The notes under the pieces: model-generated | The model's database searches: none | What the model saw: only the letters and a program-made list of their open reading frames with translations | What the model was told of the DNA's origin: nothing | Origin: Marinobacter bryozoorum | GTDB taxonomy: Bacteria; Pseudomonadota; Gammaproteobacteria; Pseudomonadales; Oleiphilaceae | DNA length: 64,000 bases | Direction of reading: 5' to 3' | Assembly (NCBI RefSeq): GCF_023156245.1 | Contig: NZ_JAKZAH010000002.1 | Coordinates: 62,001-126,000, forward strand | Program-made: the position numbers and the translations under genes | Shown: piece by piece, positions 27,579 to 37,308 of the stretch | Layout of the letters: every line of letters begins with the position of its first letter | Position numbering within the stretch: the stretch's first letter is position 1

Positions 27579-28943
27579 TCACGATCTGGGAATCTGCAGG
27601 GTCTGCCCTACCATGACCACATCGTCGGTCAGGCCGTTGGCCCGCTTGATGGCTTCAACACTGACCTGGTTACGACGGGCAACGGCCGACAGGGTGTCAC
27701 CCCGCTGCACCCGGTATTCACTGGCCACGGCTCCACCCTGCTGACGTTTCTGCCAGGCCAGCAGGGTGCCAGGTGGCGGCAGGGTGTTGAAGTACTCGTC
27801 GATGCCGTCAACGACGGCACGGGCAACCTTGTCCTGGTGGGCGGAGCTGAGCAGGTTTTTCTCCTCCTGGGGGTTGGAGATAAAGCCGGCCTCCACCAGG
27901 ATCGAAGGAATATCAGGGGATTTGAGTACTGCGAAGGCAGCCTGCTCCACACCGGACTTGTGCAGCCGGGTGACATTGCCCAGCTTTTTGAGGACATAGT
28001 CGCCCACGCCAACACTGGCGTTGATACTGGCCGTCATGGACAGGTCCAGCAGAACGCCGGCAAGTACATCGTCCTTGTCGCCGAGGGTGACTCCGCCTTC
28101 GCCACCGATCAGGTCAGAACGGTTCTCGCTGCGGGCCAGCCAGCGGGCAGTTTCACTGGTTGCCCCTCGCTGGGACAGCGCAAACACCGATGCCCCCCTG
28201 GGCTGGGGGCTGTGGAAGGCATCGGCATGGACTGACACAAAAAGATCCGCCTTGTGCTTCCTCGCCAGCAGCGTACGACGACGCAAGTCGATAAAGTAGT
28301 CACCGGTGCGGGTCAGCCGGGCTTCATAGCCCGGCTTGCTATCGATCAGTTTTTCCAGGCGACGGGCCAGGGCAAGAACCACGTCTTTTTCCCGGGTCCC
28401 GGAAGGCCCGATAGCCCCCGGATCCTCGCCACCATGGCCGGCGTCAATCACCACGATGATATCCCGTTTGCTGCCAGTGTCCTCCCGGACGATGGGGCGG
28501 GTCATATCATTGAGGGACTCCCGGTCTTCCTCGATAAGGTCGATGACCAGCCGGTGACCGTATTGCTGGTTGGGCTCAAGCTGGAAACTTCGCGGCTTGA
28601 TGTCCTTGCCCAGGTCAAGGACCACCCGCAGGTCGTCGCCGTTGCGGGACGCGCTGCGAATCCGGCGCACCGGGCTGTTCGTAAGGTCCAGCTGATCCAG
28701 CCGGGCCTTGAGGCTGGCGTCTTTCATATCAATCACCAGCCGGGCCGGGTTCTCCAGTGAGAAGATGGTGTGTTCCACGGGTGAACGGGTATCGAACACC
28801 AGCCGGGTATGATCCGGCGCGGGCCAGATACGGGCTCCCTCCACCTCGGTGGCGGCCCTGGCCGGAATGGCCGCGAGCACCATGGCAAGGAGTGGCACTA
28901 TCGCTCTGAGCCAGGGACTTGTAACGAATTTTGTTGCTGTCAT
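27579..28943 (-). CDS. amiB: N-acetylmuramoyl-L-alanine amidase AmiB
   Basis: Periplasmic zinc amidase that cleaves septal peptidoglycan during daughter-cell separation. It has 454 residues. A signal peptide ends at about residue 30 (IPARA-ATEV). An AMIN domain for septal targeting follows (about 32-140), then the Amidase_3 catalytic domain with zinc ligands in [23 protein letters not shown] and [10 protein letters not shown]-terminal LysM domain (about 408-452, [17 protein letters not shown]) binds glycan. It follows tsaE by 10 bases in the nnr-tsaE-amiB-mutL-miaA run. Confidence 0.96.
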   Translation of the reverse strand: MTATKFVTSPWLRAIVPLLAMVLAAIPARAATEVEGARIWPAPDHTRLVFDTRSPVEHTIFSLENPARLVIDMKDASLKARLDQLDLTNSPVRRIRSASRNGDDLRVVLDLGKDIKPRSFQLEPNQQYGHRLVIDLIEEDRESLNDMTRPIVREDTGSKRDIIVVIDAGHGGEDPGAIGPSGTREKDVVLALARRLEKLIDSKPGYEARLTRTGDYFIDLRRRTLLARKHKADLFVSVHADAFHSPQPRGASVFALSQRGATSETARWLARSENRSDLIGGEGGVTLGDKDDVLAGVLLDLSMTASINASVGVGDYVLKKLGNVTRLHKSGVEQAAFAVLKSPDIPSILVEAGFISNPQEEKNLLSSAHQDKVARAVVDGIDEYFNTLPPPGTLLAWQKRQQGGAVASEYRVQRGDTLSAVARRNQVSVEAIKRANGLTDDVVMVGQTLQIPRS

Positions 28944-28953
28944 ACGCGGGCCC

Positions 28954-29484
28954 TCAATCCTGGTCCGTCTTTGTTTGCGACCGCATGGTTTCAGCGGTAA
29001 AACCCCTTTGTTCTGTCAGGCGGTGCAGTAGCACCCTGCCCGTATCGCTGCGGGCCTGAAAGGCCAGCGAGCGACCACCCCGCTCCGGCGTCAGGGTCAG
29101 TTCAAGGTCCGGCACGGGAAGGATACCCTCCCCACGCTCTGGCCACTCCACCAGGCAGGCATTGCCAGGGGCCAGGTAATCCCGGATGCCCATGAATTCC
29201 AGTTCTTCCGGATCGCCCAGTCGATAGAGATCAAAGTGCCAGGTGGCTGGCTGCAACTGCTCATAGGGTTCCACCAGCGTATAGGTCGGGCTTTTTACTG
29301 CCCCCTGGTGCCCCAGCCCCTGAATGAAACCACGGCTGAATGTGGTCTTGCCGGCACCCAGGGTGCCATGGAGAAAGATAACAACCCCTTCAGCAGATGC
29401 GACCGACCTGACCGCATTTGCAAGACTTTTACCAGCTGCGACAGTAGCTGCCTCATCCGCCAGCCAGACGGTCTGTTCAGTCAT
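28954..29484 (-). CDS. tsaE: tRNA threonylcarbamoyladenosine biosynthesis ATPase TsaE
   Basis: ATPase partner of TsaB/TsaD in forming t6A37 on ANN-decoding tRNAs. It has 176 residues from ATG 29484 ([18 protein letters not shown]). The Walker A is [16 protein letters not shown], followed by [15 protein letters not shown] and [17 protein letters not shown], all TsaE signatures. The C-terminus is about 20 residues longer than in the short family members. It overlaps the end of nnr by 8 bases. Confidence 0.95.
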   Translation of the reverse strand: MTEQTVWLADEAATVAAGKSLANAVRSVASAEGVVIFLHGTLGAGKTTFSRGFIQGLGHQGAVKSPTYTLVEPYEQLQPATWHFDLYRLGDPEELEFMGIRDYLAPGNACLVEWPERGEGILPVPDLELTLTPERGGRSLAFQARSDTGRVLLHRLTEQRGFTAETMRSQTKTDQD

Positions 29485-31063
29485 CCGATACCTCCCCGGT
29501 GGCGACCCTGGCTTCTTCGACACGGGTTTCAGCCGCGCCGAGCACACCTGGCAACGCATCGATCACGTCCATCGGCAACAGGCCGCGAGAGCCCTTGCTG
29601 CGGGAGGCGCTGTCCGCTGCGGCCAGGTGGAGGGACGCTCCCAGCACCACTCCGTCAGCCAACGACAGGGCACCCGACCTGGTGGCCTGTGCCATGAATG
29701 CCCCCAGAATACCGGACAGAACATCTCCCATTCCCCCGGTGGCCATGCCGGGGTTGGCTCCGGCAACCAGAACCGGCAGCTGATCCGGGGCTGCAACCAG
29801 GGTGCCGGCACCCTTTAACAATGCCAGGCCGCCAAACCGTTGTTGCAGTGAGCGCACTGCAGCGAGCCGGTCTGCCTCGATCTCGGCAACGGAGCAGGAT
29901 AACAACCGGGCTGCCTCGCCGGGATGGGGCGTAATGACCTGCTCGTCCGAGACCACCGGCATCCGGTGCGCCATCAGATTCAGGGCATCGGCATCCAGCA
30001 AACGGGGTTTGCCGGCCTCAAGCACCTGCTGCAGCATCTGTTCCCCCCAGGCAAACTGCCCCAAACCCGGACCGCACACCACCACATCGGCCTTCTCGAG
30101 AAGCGGCGCAAGCTCATTACCATGCACAACTCCGCGAACCATCAACGACGGACACCGGGACAAGGCGGGGGCAACGTGCTCCGGACGGGTAGCCAGGCTG
30201 ACCAGCCCTGCACCGCTGCGGGCCGCTGCCTCAGCCGCCAGCAACCCGGCACCGCCAAACCCCCGGTCACCAGCCACCACGAGCACATGTCCGAAGACAC
30301 CCTTGTGGGCTGAACGGGAAAGTGGTGGCAGCCATTCCCGGCACCGGCTCCAGCCCGCTAACGAAGCCACTGCTTCAACCGGGAAGTCAGCCGGGGCCCG
30401 CTCGGCACCCAGGGTGTCATGGATAACCGTGCCGGCGAAATGAGGCCCCTCGCCCGTCAACAGGCCCAGCTTCTGGCCAATAAAGGTAACCGTAACATCA
30501 GCCTTGACTGCGTCGCCCTCTGCCACACCGCGACTGGCATCCAGCCCGGAGGGAACATCCACCGCCAGCACCGGACAGCCGCTGGCATTGACCTGGCGAA
30601 CCACTTCGTCGAAGGGTGCCCTGGGTTGACCCCGCACACCGGTTCCCAGCATGGCATCCACCACAACCGGCGATCCGTCGAAAAGCCGAATGCGTTCGTC
30701 TCCTGCGACGGCCTGCCACTGGCGGATGGCCACGCCAGCCTGTTCAGCATCCCGCCAGGCCCGACGGGCATCACCGGACAGTTTTTGCGGATCCGCAACG
30801 GCGATACAGTCAACCGCAAGCCCCTGGCGCAGGGCATTGAGGGCCACCAGGTAACCGTCGCCACCATTATTGCCCGCTCCGCACAGCACCAGTACAGAGG
30901 CTGCGTCCGGCCAGTGCCGCATCAGTTGGCGGAACGCGGCGCGGGCGGCTTTCTGCATCAGCCCGTAGCCGTCAACGCCCTGATCTTCAATAAGAAATCG
31001 GTCGAGGGCCTGCACGCCATCTGCAGTGAAGAGTGATTCTGTTAAGCTGTGGGTTGTCGGCAT
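29477..31063 (-). CDS. nnr: Bifunctional NAD(P)H-hydrate epimerase / ADP-dependent dehydratase
   Basis: Repairs hydrated NAD(P)H: the N-terminal domain (NnrE, about 1-215) epimerises R- and S-forms and the C-terminal domain (NnrD, about 225-528) dehydrates S-NAD(P)HX using ADP. NnrE features are LCGAGNNGGDGYLVAL and DAMLGTGVRGQPR. NnrD features are KGVFGHVLVVAGDRGFGGAGLLAA, VCGPGLG, ITPHPGEAARLL, LKGAGTLVAAP and the catalytic NPGMATGGMGDVLSGILGA. I chose ATG 31063; a TTG 27 bases upstream is possible. It is first of the minus-strand run and divergent from queG. Confidence 0.95.
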   Translation of the reverse strand: MPTTHSLTESLFTADGVQALDRFLIEDQGVDGYGLMQKAARAAFRQLMRHWPDAASVLVLCGAGNNGGDGYLVALNALRQGLAVDCIAVADPQKLSGDARRAWRDAEQAGVAIRQWQAVAGDERIRLFDGSPVVVDAMLGTGVRGQPRAPFDEVVRQVNASGCPVLAVDVPSGLDASRGVAEGDAVKADVTVTFIGQKLGLLTGEGPHFAGTVIHDTLGAERAPADFPVEAVASLAGWSRCREWLPPLSRSAHKGVFGHVLVVAGDRGFGGAGLLAAEAAARSGAGLVSLATRPEHVAPALSRCPSLMVRGVVHGNELAPLLEKADVVVCGPGLGQFAWGEQMLQQVLEAGKPRLLDADALNLMAHRMPVVSDEQVITPHPGEAARLLSCSVAEIEADRLAAVRSLQQRFGGLALLKGAGTLVAAPDQLPVLVAGANPGMATGGMGDVLSGILGAFMAQATRSGALSLADGVVLGASLHLAAADSASRSKGSRGLLPMDVIDALPGVLGAAETRVEEARVATGEVSDD

Positions 31064-31180
31064 AACGGGCCAGAACCTGTCAGGTTTCAAGAATCCAGTT
31101 TAACTGTTTTTGCCAGCTTCCTGTTAAGCATAGCAAAATTCAGCCATAGACCACACTTTAACCAATAGTAACTCCGATCC

Positions 31181-32236
31181 ATGACCTCTGCACTTGAAGA
31201 ATTCCCCGCCCGTATCCGCGAATGGGCCCGGGAACTGGGTTTCAGCGATATCGGCATCACCCGGCCGGATACCGGCGTGCACGCCCAGCGATTACAGCAA
31301 TGGCTGGAACAGGGCCTGCAGGGAGAGATGGAATGGATGGGCCATCACGGCGACAAGCGCTATTCACCGACCTCCCTGGTGCCCGGCACGGAAAGAATCA
31401 TCTCCGTTCGCATGGACTACCGCAACGCGCCGGACAACCCGCAGCAGGTCCTGCAAGACCCGGAGAAGGCCTACGTTACCCGCTACGCCCTGGGCCGGGA
31501 TTACCACAAGCTGATCCGCAAGCGCCTGACCCACCTGGCCAAGCGCATTGACTCGGAATTGCACGGGTTTGACTACCGGGCCTTTACTGACAGCGCCCCG
31601 GTGATGGAAAAGGCCCTGGCCCAGCGGGCCGGCCTGGGCTGGATCGGCAAGAACACCCTGGTGCTGAACCCCAAAGCCGGCTCGTATTTTTTCCTGGGCG
31701 AAATTTTTACCTCTGCCCCGTTGCCGGTCACACCAGCTTTCGAGAAAGATCATTGCGGAAGCTGCACCGCCTGTCTGGACACCTGCCCTACCAACGCCTT
31801 TGCCGGACCCTACGTGCTCGATGCCCGCCGATGCATCAGCTATCTGACCATCGAGCTGAAAGGCTCCATACCCGAAGACTTGCGTCCTTTGATGGGCAAC
31901 CGGGTATTTGGCTGCGACGACTGCCAACTGGCCTGCCCCTGGAACCGCTTCAGCAAGCCGACACAGGAAGAGGATTTCAGCCCCAGGCACAACCTGGATA
32001 ACAGCACCCTGGCTGAACTGTTCCGCTGGACCGAAGACGAGTTCCTCAAGCGCACCGAGGGTTCCGCCATTCGACGCACCGGCTATGAAGGCTGGCTGCG
32101 TAACCTCGCAGTGGGCCTGGGTAATGCACCGTCCACCATCCCGGTGGTTGAGGCCCTGAAATCAAGGGCCGACCACCCCTCGGAACTGGTCCGCGAACAC
32201 GTTCACTGGGCCCTGGCCCGCCACGGCATCGAATAG
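31181..32236 (+). CDS. queG: Epoxyqueuosine reductase
   Basis: Cobalamin-dependent iron-sulfur enzyme for the last step of queuosine synthesis in tRNA. It has 351 residues. The N-terminal cobalamin-binding part includes GFSDIGITRPD and LGRDYHKLIRKRL, and a catalytic Asp sits in FTDSAPVMEKALAQRAGLGWIG. Two 4Fe-4S clusters are formed by CGSCTACLDTCPTNAF and CDDCQLACPWNRF. The C-terminus carries HEAT-like residues (SELVREHVHWALARHG). It is divergent from nnr by 117 bases. Confidence 0.97.
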   Translation: MTSALEEFPARIREWARELGFSDIGITRPDTGVHAQRLQQWLEQGLQGEMEWMGHHGDKRYSPTSLVPGTERIISVRMDYRNAPDNPQQVLQDPEKAYVTRYALGRDYHKLIRKRLTHLAKRIDSELHGFDYRAFTDSAPVMEKALAQRAGLGWIGKNTLVLNPKAGSYFFLGEIFTSAPLPVTPAFEKDHCGSCTACLDTCPTNAFAGPYVLDARRCISYLTIELKGSIPEDLRPLMGNRVFGCDDCQLACPWNRFSKPTQEEDFSPRHNLDNSTLAELFRWTEDEFLKRTEGSAIRRTGYEGWLRNLAVGLGNAPSTIPVVEALKSRADHPSELVREHVHWALARHGIE

Positions 32237-32299
32237 ACCGGCCATCCGTGGCAAAATCCGCCCTCACTTCCCGGAATCATCAGCAGGAACCTCCGCACC

Positions 32300-33316
32300 A
32301 TGGCCATCAAGCACCTGAGAACCGCCTTTGCCAGCCAGTACCAGCCCGGACAGCCTGCCAGGCTGCAAACCGGCGAACCCTTGCAGGAGCCCGGTGGCGA
32401 CTACGAGATACTGCACAAGCAGATGAAACGGCTGTTCAACAGCAAGCCGGGCAAGAAATACGGGCGCTTCTCCGAGGATATCGGCGAAAGTCCGTTCAGT
32501 GCCTGGCTCAAGGACTACATGGAAGAAAAGCAGACGTTCGCCTCCCTCACCGACCGGCTGTTCGGCCAGTTCAAGGAATTGCTCGATAGCGCCCAGGAGG
32601 AGTTCTCCGGTCACCTCATGCTGGTCCACGAGGCCCTGGCCGATGGCGAAGTGGCCTACCTGTTGGTACTGGAGAGCGACAGCGCCATGCGCTTTGACAG
32701 CAACCAGGCCCTGGATGCCACCGACGTACTCAGCCTGTCGCGGCTTAACCTGGCACTGCGGATTGAACTGGACGACTGGCTGGGCGACAACGGCAGTGAC
32801 AATCACCTGACCCTGGTCCATGGCCGTGGCACGGGCGAAGGCGGCGACCTGTTTATCCGCCTGTGTGGGTTCACCAACCAGGTGGATGTGGAAAAGGAAA
32901 CCGTTACCTTCCTGGACGCGGTGGAAGCCTTCGCCAAGTCTGCGGAACCAGAGAAAGCCGGCGAGGTGCGGGCAAAGGCCTACGAATTCTGCAAGGAACA
33001 GCACGCCCTGGGCGAGCCGGTAGAAATCGGCGCGCTTTCAGGCTACCTGGACGAAAGCCAGCCCGAGCGCTTCCGGGAATTTGCCTCACAGAATGCCGAG
33101 GTTCCCGAAAGCGGTGTACTCCACCCGGATCACCGCAAGGTCAAGAAACTGGTCCGCATCGCCGGCTCCGGCGGCGGCATGAGCCTGTCGTTCTCGTCGG
33201 ACCTGGTCAACCAGGCGGTGTACTACGACCGTGACAAGGACGCCCTCACCATCACCCGCCTGCCCAAGGCATTGCGGGAGCAATTGCAGCGCTATCTCCA
33301 GGATCGGGAAGTCTGA
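32300..33316 (+). CDS. Nucleoid-associated protein, NdpA/YejK family
   Basis: A 338-residue protein of the NdpA/YejK family, abundant nucleoid-associated proteins of gammaproteobacteria whose exact role is unclear. Family features are the KYGRFSEDIGESPFSAWLKDY segment, an acidic central region, LSRLNLALRIELDDWL, FIRLCGFTNQVDVEKETVTFLDAVEAF, and GGMSLSFSSDLVNQAVYYD near the C-terminus. The start ATG 32300 gives MAIKHLRTAFASQYQPG. It stands alone between queG (63 bases) and a palindromic element. Confidence 0.85.
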   Translation: MAIKHLRTAFASQYQPGQPARLQTGEPLQEPGGDYEILHKQMKRLFNSKPGKKYGRFSEDIGESPFSAWLKDYMEEKQTFASLTDRLFGQFKELLDSAQEEFSGHLMLVHEALADGEVAYLLVLESDSAMRFDSNQALDATDVLSLSRLNLALRIELDDWLGDNGSDNHLTLVHGRGTGEGGDLFIRLCGFTNQVDVEKETVTFLDAVEAFAKSAEPEKAGEVRAKAYEFCKEQHALGEPVEIGALSGYLDESQPERFREFASQNAEVPESGVLHPDHRKVKKLVRIAGSGGGMSLSFSSDLVNQAVYYDRDKDALTITRLPKALREQLQRYLQDREV

Positions 33317-33329
33317 AAAGACCGGTTTA

Positions 33330-33414
33330 GCCACGGAATCCACGGAAAACACGGAAGAAAAGATCAAATAAAATGGCTGCTTTTATTTTCCGTGTGGTTC
33401 CGTGGATTCCGTGG
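33330..33414. repeat. CCACGGAA-type inverted repeat between convergent genes
   Basis: The left arm from 33330 (GCCACGGAATCCACGGAA, then CACGGAA) and the right arm ending at 33414 are reverse complements over about 27 bases with 2-3 mismatches, separated by an AT-rich loop. Within each arm the unit CCACGGAA recurs. Repeats of this type are, as I recall, dispersed in many proteobacterial genomes. Here it lies between two converging genes and could also stop transcription from both sides. Confidence 0.75.
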
Positions 33415-33448
33415 CAGATTCTTCCGGCTTTTTCAGCGAATTCTATGG

Positions 33449-34156
33449 CTAACCTTCGATAAGCTCGGGATGCCGCTGCTTGCGCACCTCGTTCATCCAC
33501 CCCACCCCGTCAATCAGCTCCCCGGTTTCCGGGTCAATGGGCGGGTACGCCAGGTTACGGTCGTCGCAGTAGCGTTTGACCGTGGGCTGGCACCACTGAA
33601 ACAGCAGGCGCATGTAGTCCTCATCCGGCAGCCGTCGCTGGTCGAACATACCCGCCAGCTTCCGCTGCCGCTGGGCCTCGGCCAGGATAATCGCGCAGGC
33701 GGAGGATACGTTCAGGGACTCCACCATGCCCATCATGGGTATGATGATATGTTCGTCAGCCTGGTCTGACGCCCCTGCGCTGACACCATCCACCTCATTA
33801 CCCATGATGACGGTGCAGGGTACGGTATAGTCCACCTCCCGATAGTCCACCGCCCGGTCGGACAGCTGCGCTGCGTAGAGCTTGTGCCCGCTGGCCTTCA
33901 GTGAGGCAACCGCCTCGTCCATGGTCGGATGGGTATGGGTACGCACCCAGTTGTAACTTCCACCAGCGGTCTTGCGGAACGCCCTGAAGCCCTCCTTTGG
34001 CCACACCACATGCATATTGGCCAGCCCGAAGGCGTCGCAGGAACGGATAATGGCGGACAGGTTACGGGGCTTGTGGACCTGGTCGGTCAGTACACTTATA
34101 TCGGGTTGGCGGGTAGCCAGGATCTGCTTGATACGGGCGAGGCGTTCGGGAGTCAT
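33449..34156 (-). CDS. trmH: tRNA (guanosine-18-2'-O)-methyltransferase TrmH
   Basis: SpoU-family 2'-O-methyltransferase that modifies G18 in the tRNA D-loop. It has 235 residues from ATG 34156 (MTPERLARIKQILATRQPDI). Motif 1 is HKPRNLSAIIRSCDAFG, motif 2 MGNEVDGVS, motif 3 IIIPMMGMVESLNVSSACAIIL. The C-terminal extension (WCQPTVKRYCDDRNLAYPP) matches the E. coli-type TrmH rather than RlmB. It is divergent from miaB. Confidence 0.94.
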   Translation of the reverse strand: MTPERLARIKQILATRQPDISVLTDQVHKPRNLSAIIRSCDAFGLANMHVVWPKEGFRAFRKTAGGSYNWVRTHTHPTMDEAVASLKASGHKLYAAQLSDRAVDYREVDYTVPCTVIMGNEVDGVSAGASDQADEHIIIPMMGMVESLNVSSACAIILAEAQRQRKLAGMFDQRRLPDEDYMRLLFQWCQPTVKRYCDDRNLAYPPIDPETGELIDGVGWMNEVRKQRHPELIEG

Positions 34157-34232
34157 GGTCAATTCTTCGACAACAATCGGAAAACGCCGAAGTTTACCAT
34201 AACCGCATGGCAACTAACCGAGACTATGGTGG

Positions 34233-34258
34233 TTGATAAGTGGCCAGGCCGTTATAAT
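34233..34258 (+). promoter_or_regulatory. Probable miaB promoter
   Basis: A perfect -10 TATAAT (34253-34258) lies about 60 bases before the miaB ATG. TTGATA (34233-34238) is a near-consensus -35, but the spacer is only 14 bases, shorter than normal, so the -35 assignment is uncertain. Confidence 0.5.
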
Positions 34259-34318
34259 ACGCGGTCCAGTTCTGCCAGCGTCCCGCAGGCGCCGAATTCA
34301 CCAGGTTAGTTGAGACCC

Positions 34319-35665
34319 ATGGCCAAGAAGCTTTTCATCAAGACCCACGGCTGCCAGATGAACGAGTACGACTCTGCCCGCATGGCAGACCTGCTCAAAA
34401 CCGGCGAAGCAGTGGAAATGACCGACACCCCGGAAGACGCCGACATCCTGCTGCTGAACACCTGTTCCATCCGGGAAAAGGCCCAGGAAAAGGTCTTTCA
34501 CCAACTCGGCCGCTGGAAGGGTCTCAAAAAACACAAGCCGGAACTGATCATCGGCGTCGGCGGCTGCGTCGCCAGCCAGGAAGGCCAGGCGATCATTGAC
34601 CGGGCACCCTACGTGGACATGGTGTTCGGCCCCCAGACCCTGCACCGCCTGCCAGACATGATCACCGAAATCCGCACCAAGGGTGACGGCGTGGGCGTGG
34701 TGGATGTCAGCTTCCCGGAAATCGAGAAGTTCGACAACCTGCCCGAGCCCGGCGCCGACGGCCCCTCTGCCTTCGTGTCGATCATGGAAGGCTGCAGCAA
34801 GTACTGCACCTTCTGTGTGGTGCCCTACACCCGTGGCGAGGAAGTCAGCCGACCGGTGGACGACGTCATCGTGGAAGTCGCCCACCTGGCCAGCCAGGGC
34901 GTGCGGGAAGTGAACCTGCTGGGCCAGAACGTCAACGCCTACCGGGGCGAAACCCACGACGGCGACACCATGGACCTGGCGGAACTGATCGAGGTTATCG
35001 CCACCATCGACGGCATCGACCGCATCCGCTACACCACCTCACACCCGGTGGAGTTCTCCGATGCGCTGATCGACGTCTACGAACGCGTGCCGGAACTGGT
35101 CAGCCACCTGCACCTGCCGGTACAGAGCGGCTCCGACCGCATCCTGGCGGCCATGAAGCGCGGCCACACGGCCCTGGAGTACAAATCCAAGCTGCGCCGC
35201 CTACGCAAGATCCGTCCGGATATCAGCTTCTCATCCGACTTCATCATCGGCTTCCCCGGGGAGACCGAGAAAGACTTCGAGGACACCATGAAGCTGATCA
35301 ACGACATCGGCTTCGACGTCTCCTTCAGTTTCGTCTACAGCGCCCGCCCCGGCACCCCCGCGGCCGACCTGCCGGACGACACCCCGATGGACGTCAAGAA
35401 ACAGCGCCTGGCCATCCTCCAGCAGCGCATTAACCAGCAGGCCATGGACATCAGCCGAAAGATGGTGGGTACCACCCAGCGCATCCTCGTCACCGGCCTG
35501 TCCAAGAAAGACCCGGGCGAATACGCCGGCCGTACCGAGAACAACCGCATCGTCAATTTCCGCCACGACAATCCCGAGGTGGTGGGCAACTTTATTGATG
35601 TGGAAATCAAGGAAGCGTTACCGAATTCCCTTCGCGGTATCCCGGTCAACGCGGAGCTATACTGA
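34319..35665 (+). CDS. miaB: tRNA-2-methylthio-N6-dimethylallyladenosine synthase
   Basis: Radical-SAM methylthiotransferase acting on i6A37 made by MiaA. It has 448 residues. The N-terminal UPF0004 domain holds cluster cysteines in [21 protein letters not shown] and [11 protein letters not shown]. The radical-SAM cluster is in [18 protein letters not shown], and the C-terminus is a TRAM domain ([25 protein letters not shown]). ATG 34319 is preferred over an in-frame TTG at 34310. It is followed by a palindromic element and then phoH-ybeY-corC-lnt. Confidence 0.97.
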   Translation: MAKKLFIKTHGCQMNEYDSARMADLLKTGEAVEMTDTPEDADILLLNTCSIREKAQEKVFHQLGRWKGLKKHKPELIIGVGGCVASQEGQAIIDRAPYVDMVFGPQTLHRLPDMITEIRTKGDGVGVVDVSFPEIEKFDNLPEPGADGPSAFVSIMEGCSKYCTFCVVPYTRGEEVSRPVDDVIVEVAHLASQGVREVNLLGQNVNAYRGETHDGDTMDLAELIEVIATIDGIDRIRYTTSHPVEFSDALIDVYERVPELVSHLHLPVQSGSDRILAAMKRGHTALEYKSKLRRLRKIRPDISFSSDFIIGFPGETEKDFEDTMKLINDIGFDVSFSFVYSARPGTPAADLPDDTPMDVKKQRLAILQQRINQQAMDISRKMVGTTQRILVTGLSKKDPGEYAGRTENNRIVNFRHDNPEVVGNFIDVEIKEALPNSLRGIPVNAELY

Positions 35666-35737
35666 GGGGCAATAAGGCCAAACGTCCGACCGGTCGTGCT
35701 GCGGAGTTATAAGTGAGATTCGCACTACCGCTGGAAA

Positions 35738-35829
35738 GGCCGTGGGGTGGGGAGGCTTTTCTGCAGGAAAAAGGTGTCTGAGCGAAGCGAGTTCTTTTTC
35801 CGAAAGAAAAGCCTCCCCGCCCCGCGGCC
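35738..35829. repeat. Palindromic intergenic repeat between miaB and phoH
   Basis: Two 25-base inverted arms (35738-35762 and 35805-35829) match at 23 positions; both mismatches would be G-U pairs in RNA. Inside is a second perfect 8-base hairpin, GGAAAAAG (35766-35773) with CTTTTTCC (35794-35801), around the core GTCTGAGCGAAGCGAGTT. It takes up most of the 192-base gap between miaB and phoH and produces a spurious N-terminal extension of the phoH frame. It is organised like the element at 9253-9350 but differs in sequence. Confidence 0.75.
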
Positions 35830-35857
35830 CAACCCCCAAACCGAAACAGAGGAAAGA

Positions 35858-36838
35858 TTGACTACAACCACCGAAGCAAGACAATTTGATTTGAGCCCGG
35901 CCGACCAGCGCCGGCTAACCGTCCTGTGCGGCCAGTTTGACGAACACCTCAAACACATCGAACGGCGCATGAACGTACGCATCGGCCGCCGGGGACACCA
36001 CTTCCGCATCGAAGGCGCCCCGGAAAACGCCACCGCCGCCACCGAAGTCATCCGCCACCTCTACCGGGAAACCGAAGCCACCGACGACATCAGCCCGGAA
36101 ACCGTCCACCTGTTCATCCGGGAATCCGGCTTCGAGCGCATGCCCGAAGCCTCCGAATGGGACGGCAACCAGATCGTCATCAAGACACCCAAGCTCCAGG
36201 CCCGGCCCAGAGGCAAGAACCAGCAGAAGTACGTTCATAACATCCGCAACCACGACGTCAACTTCGGCATTGGCCCCGCCGGTACCGGCAAGACCTGGCT
36301 GGCCGTGGCCTGCGCCGTGGAAGCCCTGAAAGACGAGCAGGTCAAACGCATCCTGCTGGTACGCCCTGCGGTAGAGGCAGGCGAGAAACTGGGCTTCCTG
36401 CCCGGCGACCTGGCCCAGAAGGTAGACCCCTACCTGCGCCCGCTGTACGACGCCCTCTACGAAATGCTGGGCTTTGAACAGGTGACCCGCCTGATCGAGA
36501 AAAGCGTGATCGAGATCGCACCACTGGCCTTCATGCGCGGACGCACACTGAACAACTCGTTCATCATCCTTGACGAGAGCCAGAACACCACCCGCGAGCA
36601 GATGAAAATGTTCCTGACCCGTATCGGCTTTGGGTCCACCGCTGTCATCACCGGTGACACCACCCAGGTGGACCTGCCACGAGGCCAGAACTCCGGGCTC
36701 ATCCATGCTGCCAGCGTACTCAGCAAGGTATCCGGCATCGGCTTTACCCGTTTCGAGTCCGCCGACGTGGTCCGCCACCCGCTGGTACAGCGCATCGTGG
36801 AAGCCTACGACGACTTCGGTGATGGCGACGCGGTATGA
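35858..36838 (+). CDS. phoH: PhoH-like ATPase (YbeZ)
   Basis: PhoH/YbeZ family P-loop ATPase, linked to ribosome/RNA maturation together with YbeY. It has 326 residues. An N-terminal RNA-binding-like domain (ERRMNVRIGRRGHHFRIEG) precedes the ATPase with Walker A FGIGPAGTGKTWLA, the LVRPAVEAGEKLGFLPGDL segment and Walker B FIILDESQNTT. I chose TTG 35858 (LTTTTEARQFDLSPADQ) because GAGG lies 5 bases upstream; an in-frame ATG at 35747 lies inside the palindromic element and gives unrelated sequence. The end overlaps ybeY by 4 bases. Confidence 0.94.
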   Translation: MTTTTEARQFDLSPADQRRLTVLCGQFDEHLKHIERRMNVRIGRRGHHFRIEGAPENATAATEVIRHLYRETEATDDISPETVHLFIRESGFERMPEASEWDGNQIVIKTPKLQARPRGKNQQKYVHNIRNHDVNFGIGPAGTGKTWLAVACAVEALKDEQVKRILLVRPAVEAGEKLGFLPGDLAQKVDPYLRPLYDALYEMLGFEQVTRLIEKSVIEIAPLAFMRGRTLNNSFIILDESQNTTREQMKMFLTRIGFGSTAVITGDTTQVDLPRGQNSGLIHAASVLSKVSGIGFTRFESADVVRHPLVQRIVEAYDDFGDGDAV

Positions 36839-37308
36839 GCCAGCTGACCGTTGATATCCAGCGGATTATCGAAGACGACACCCTGCCTGGCGATAACGAC
36901 CTCATTCGCTGGGCACGGGCCGGCTGGCAGCAGGACCATGACTCCGAAGTCACCCTGCGCCTGGTGGACGAGGACGAGAGCCGGGAACTGAATCATCAGT
37001 ACCGGGGCAAGGACAAGCCCACCAACGTGCTGTCCTTCCCATTTGAGGCGCCAGCCGGTATAACAGTGCCTCTGGCCGGTGACCTGGTGATCTGCGCACC
37101 GGTGGTGGCACGGGAAGCCGCCGAACAGGGCAAGACACCCGAAGCACACTGGGCCCATATGATCATCCACGGCATGTTGCATCTCCAGGGCTATGACCAT
37201 ATTGACGATGCTGATGCCGGGGTTATGGAAGCCCTGGAAATCCGGTTGCTGGCCGACCTTGGCTATAACAACCCCTACGAGACAGAGGAATCGGAACCAC
37301 ACTCATGA
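36835..37308 (+). CDS. ybeY: Endoribonuclease YbeY
   Basis: Zinc-dependent single-strand RNase for 16S rRNA 3'-end maturation and 70S quality control. It has 157 residues. The catalytic zinc motif is IIHGMLHLQGYDHIDD (H-x3-H-x5-H pattern), preceded by the conserved YRGKDKPTNVLSFPFE segment and GDLVICAPVV. It overlaps phoH and corC by 4 bases each (ATGA), showing tight coupling in phoH-ybeY-corC-lnt. Confidence 0.97.
   Translation: MSQLTVDIQRIIEDDTLPGDNDLIRWARAGWQQDHDSEVTLRLVDEDESRELNHQYRGKDKPTNVLSFPFEAPAGITVPLAGDLVICAPVVAREAAEQGKTPEAHWAHMIIHGMLHLQGYDHIDDADAGVMEALEIRLLADLGYNNPYETEESEPHS

Noticed and set aside
35747..35857. N-terminal extension of PhoH beginning at an ATG
   Set aside because: It lies inside the palindromic element and gives Arg/Lys-rich sequence unlike PhoH.
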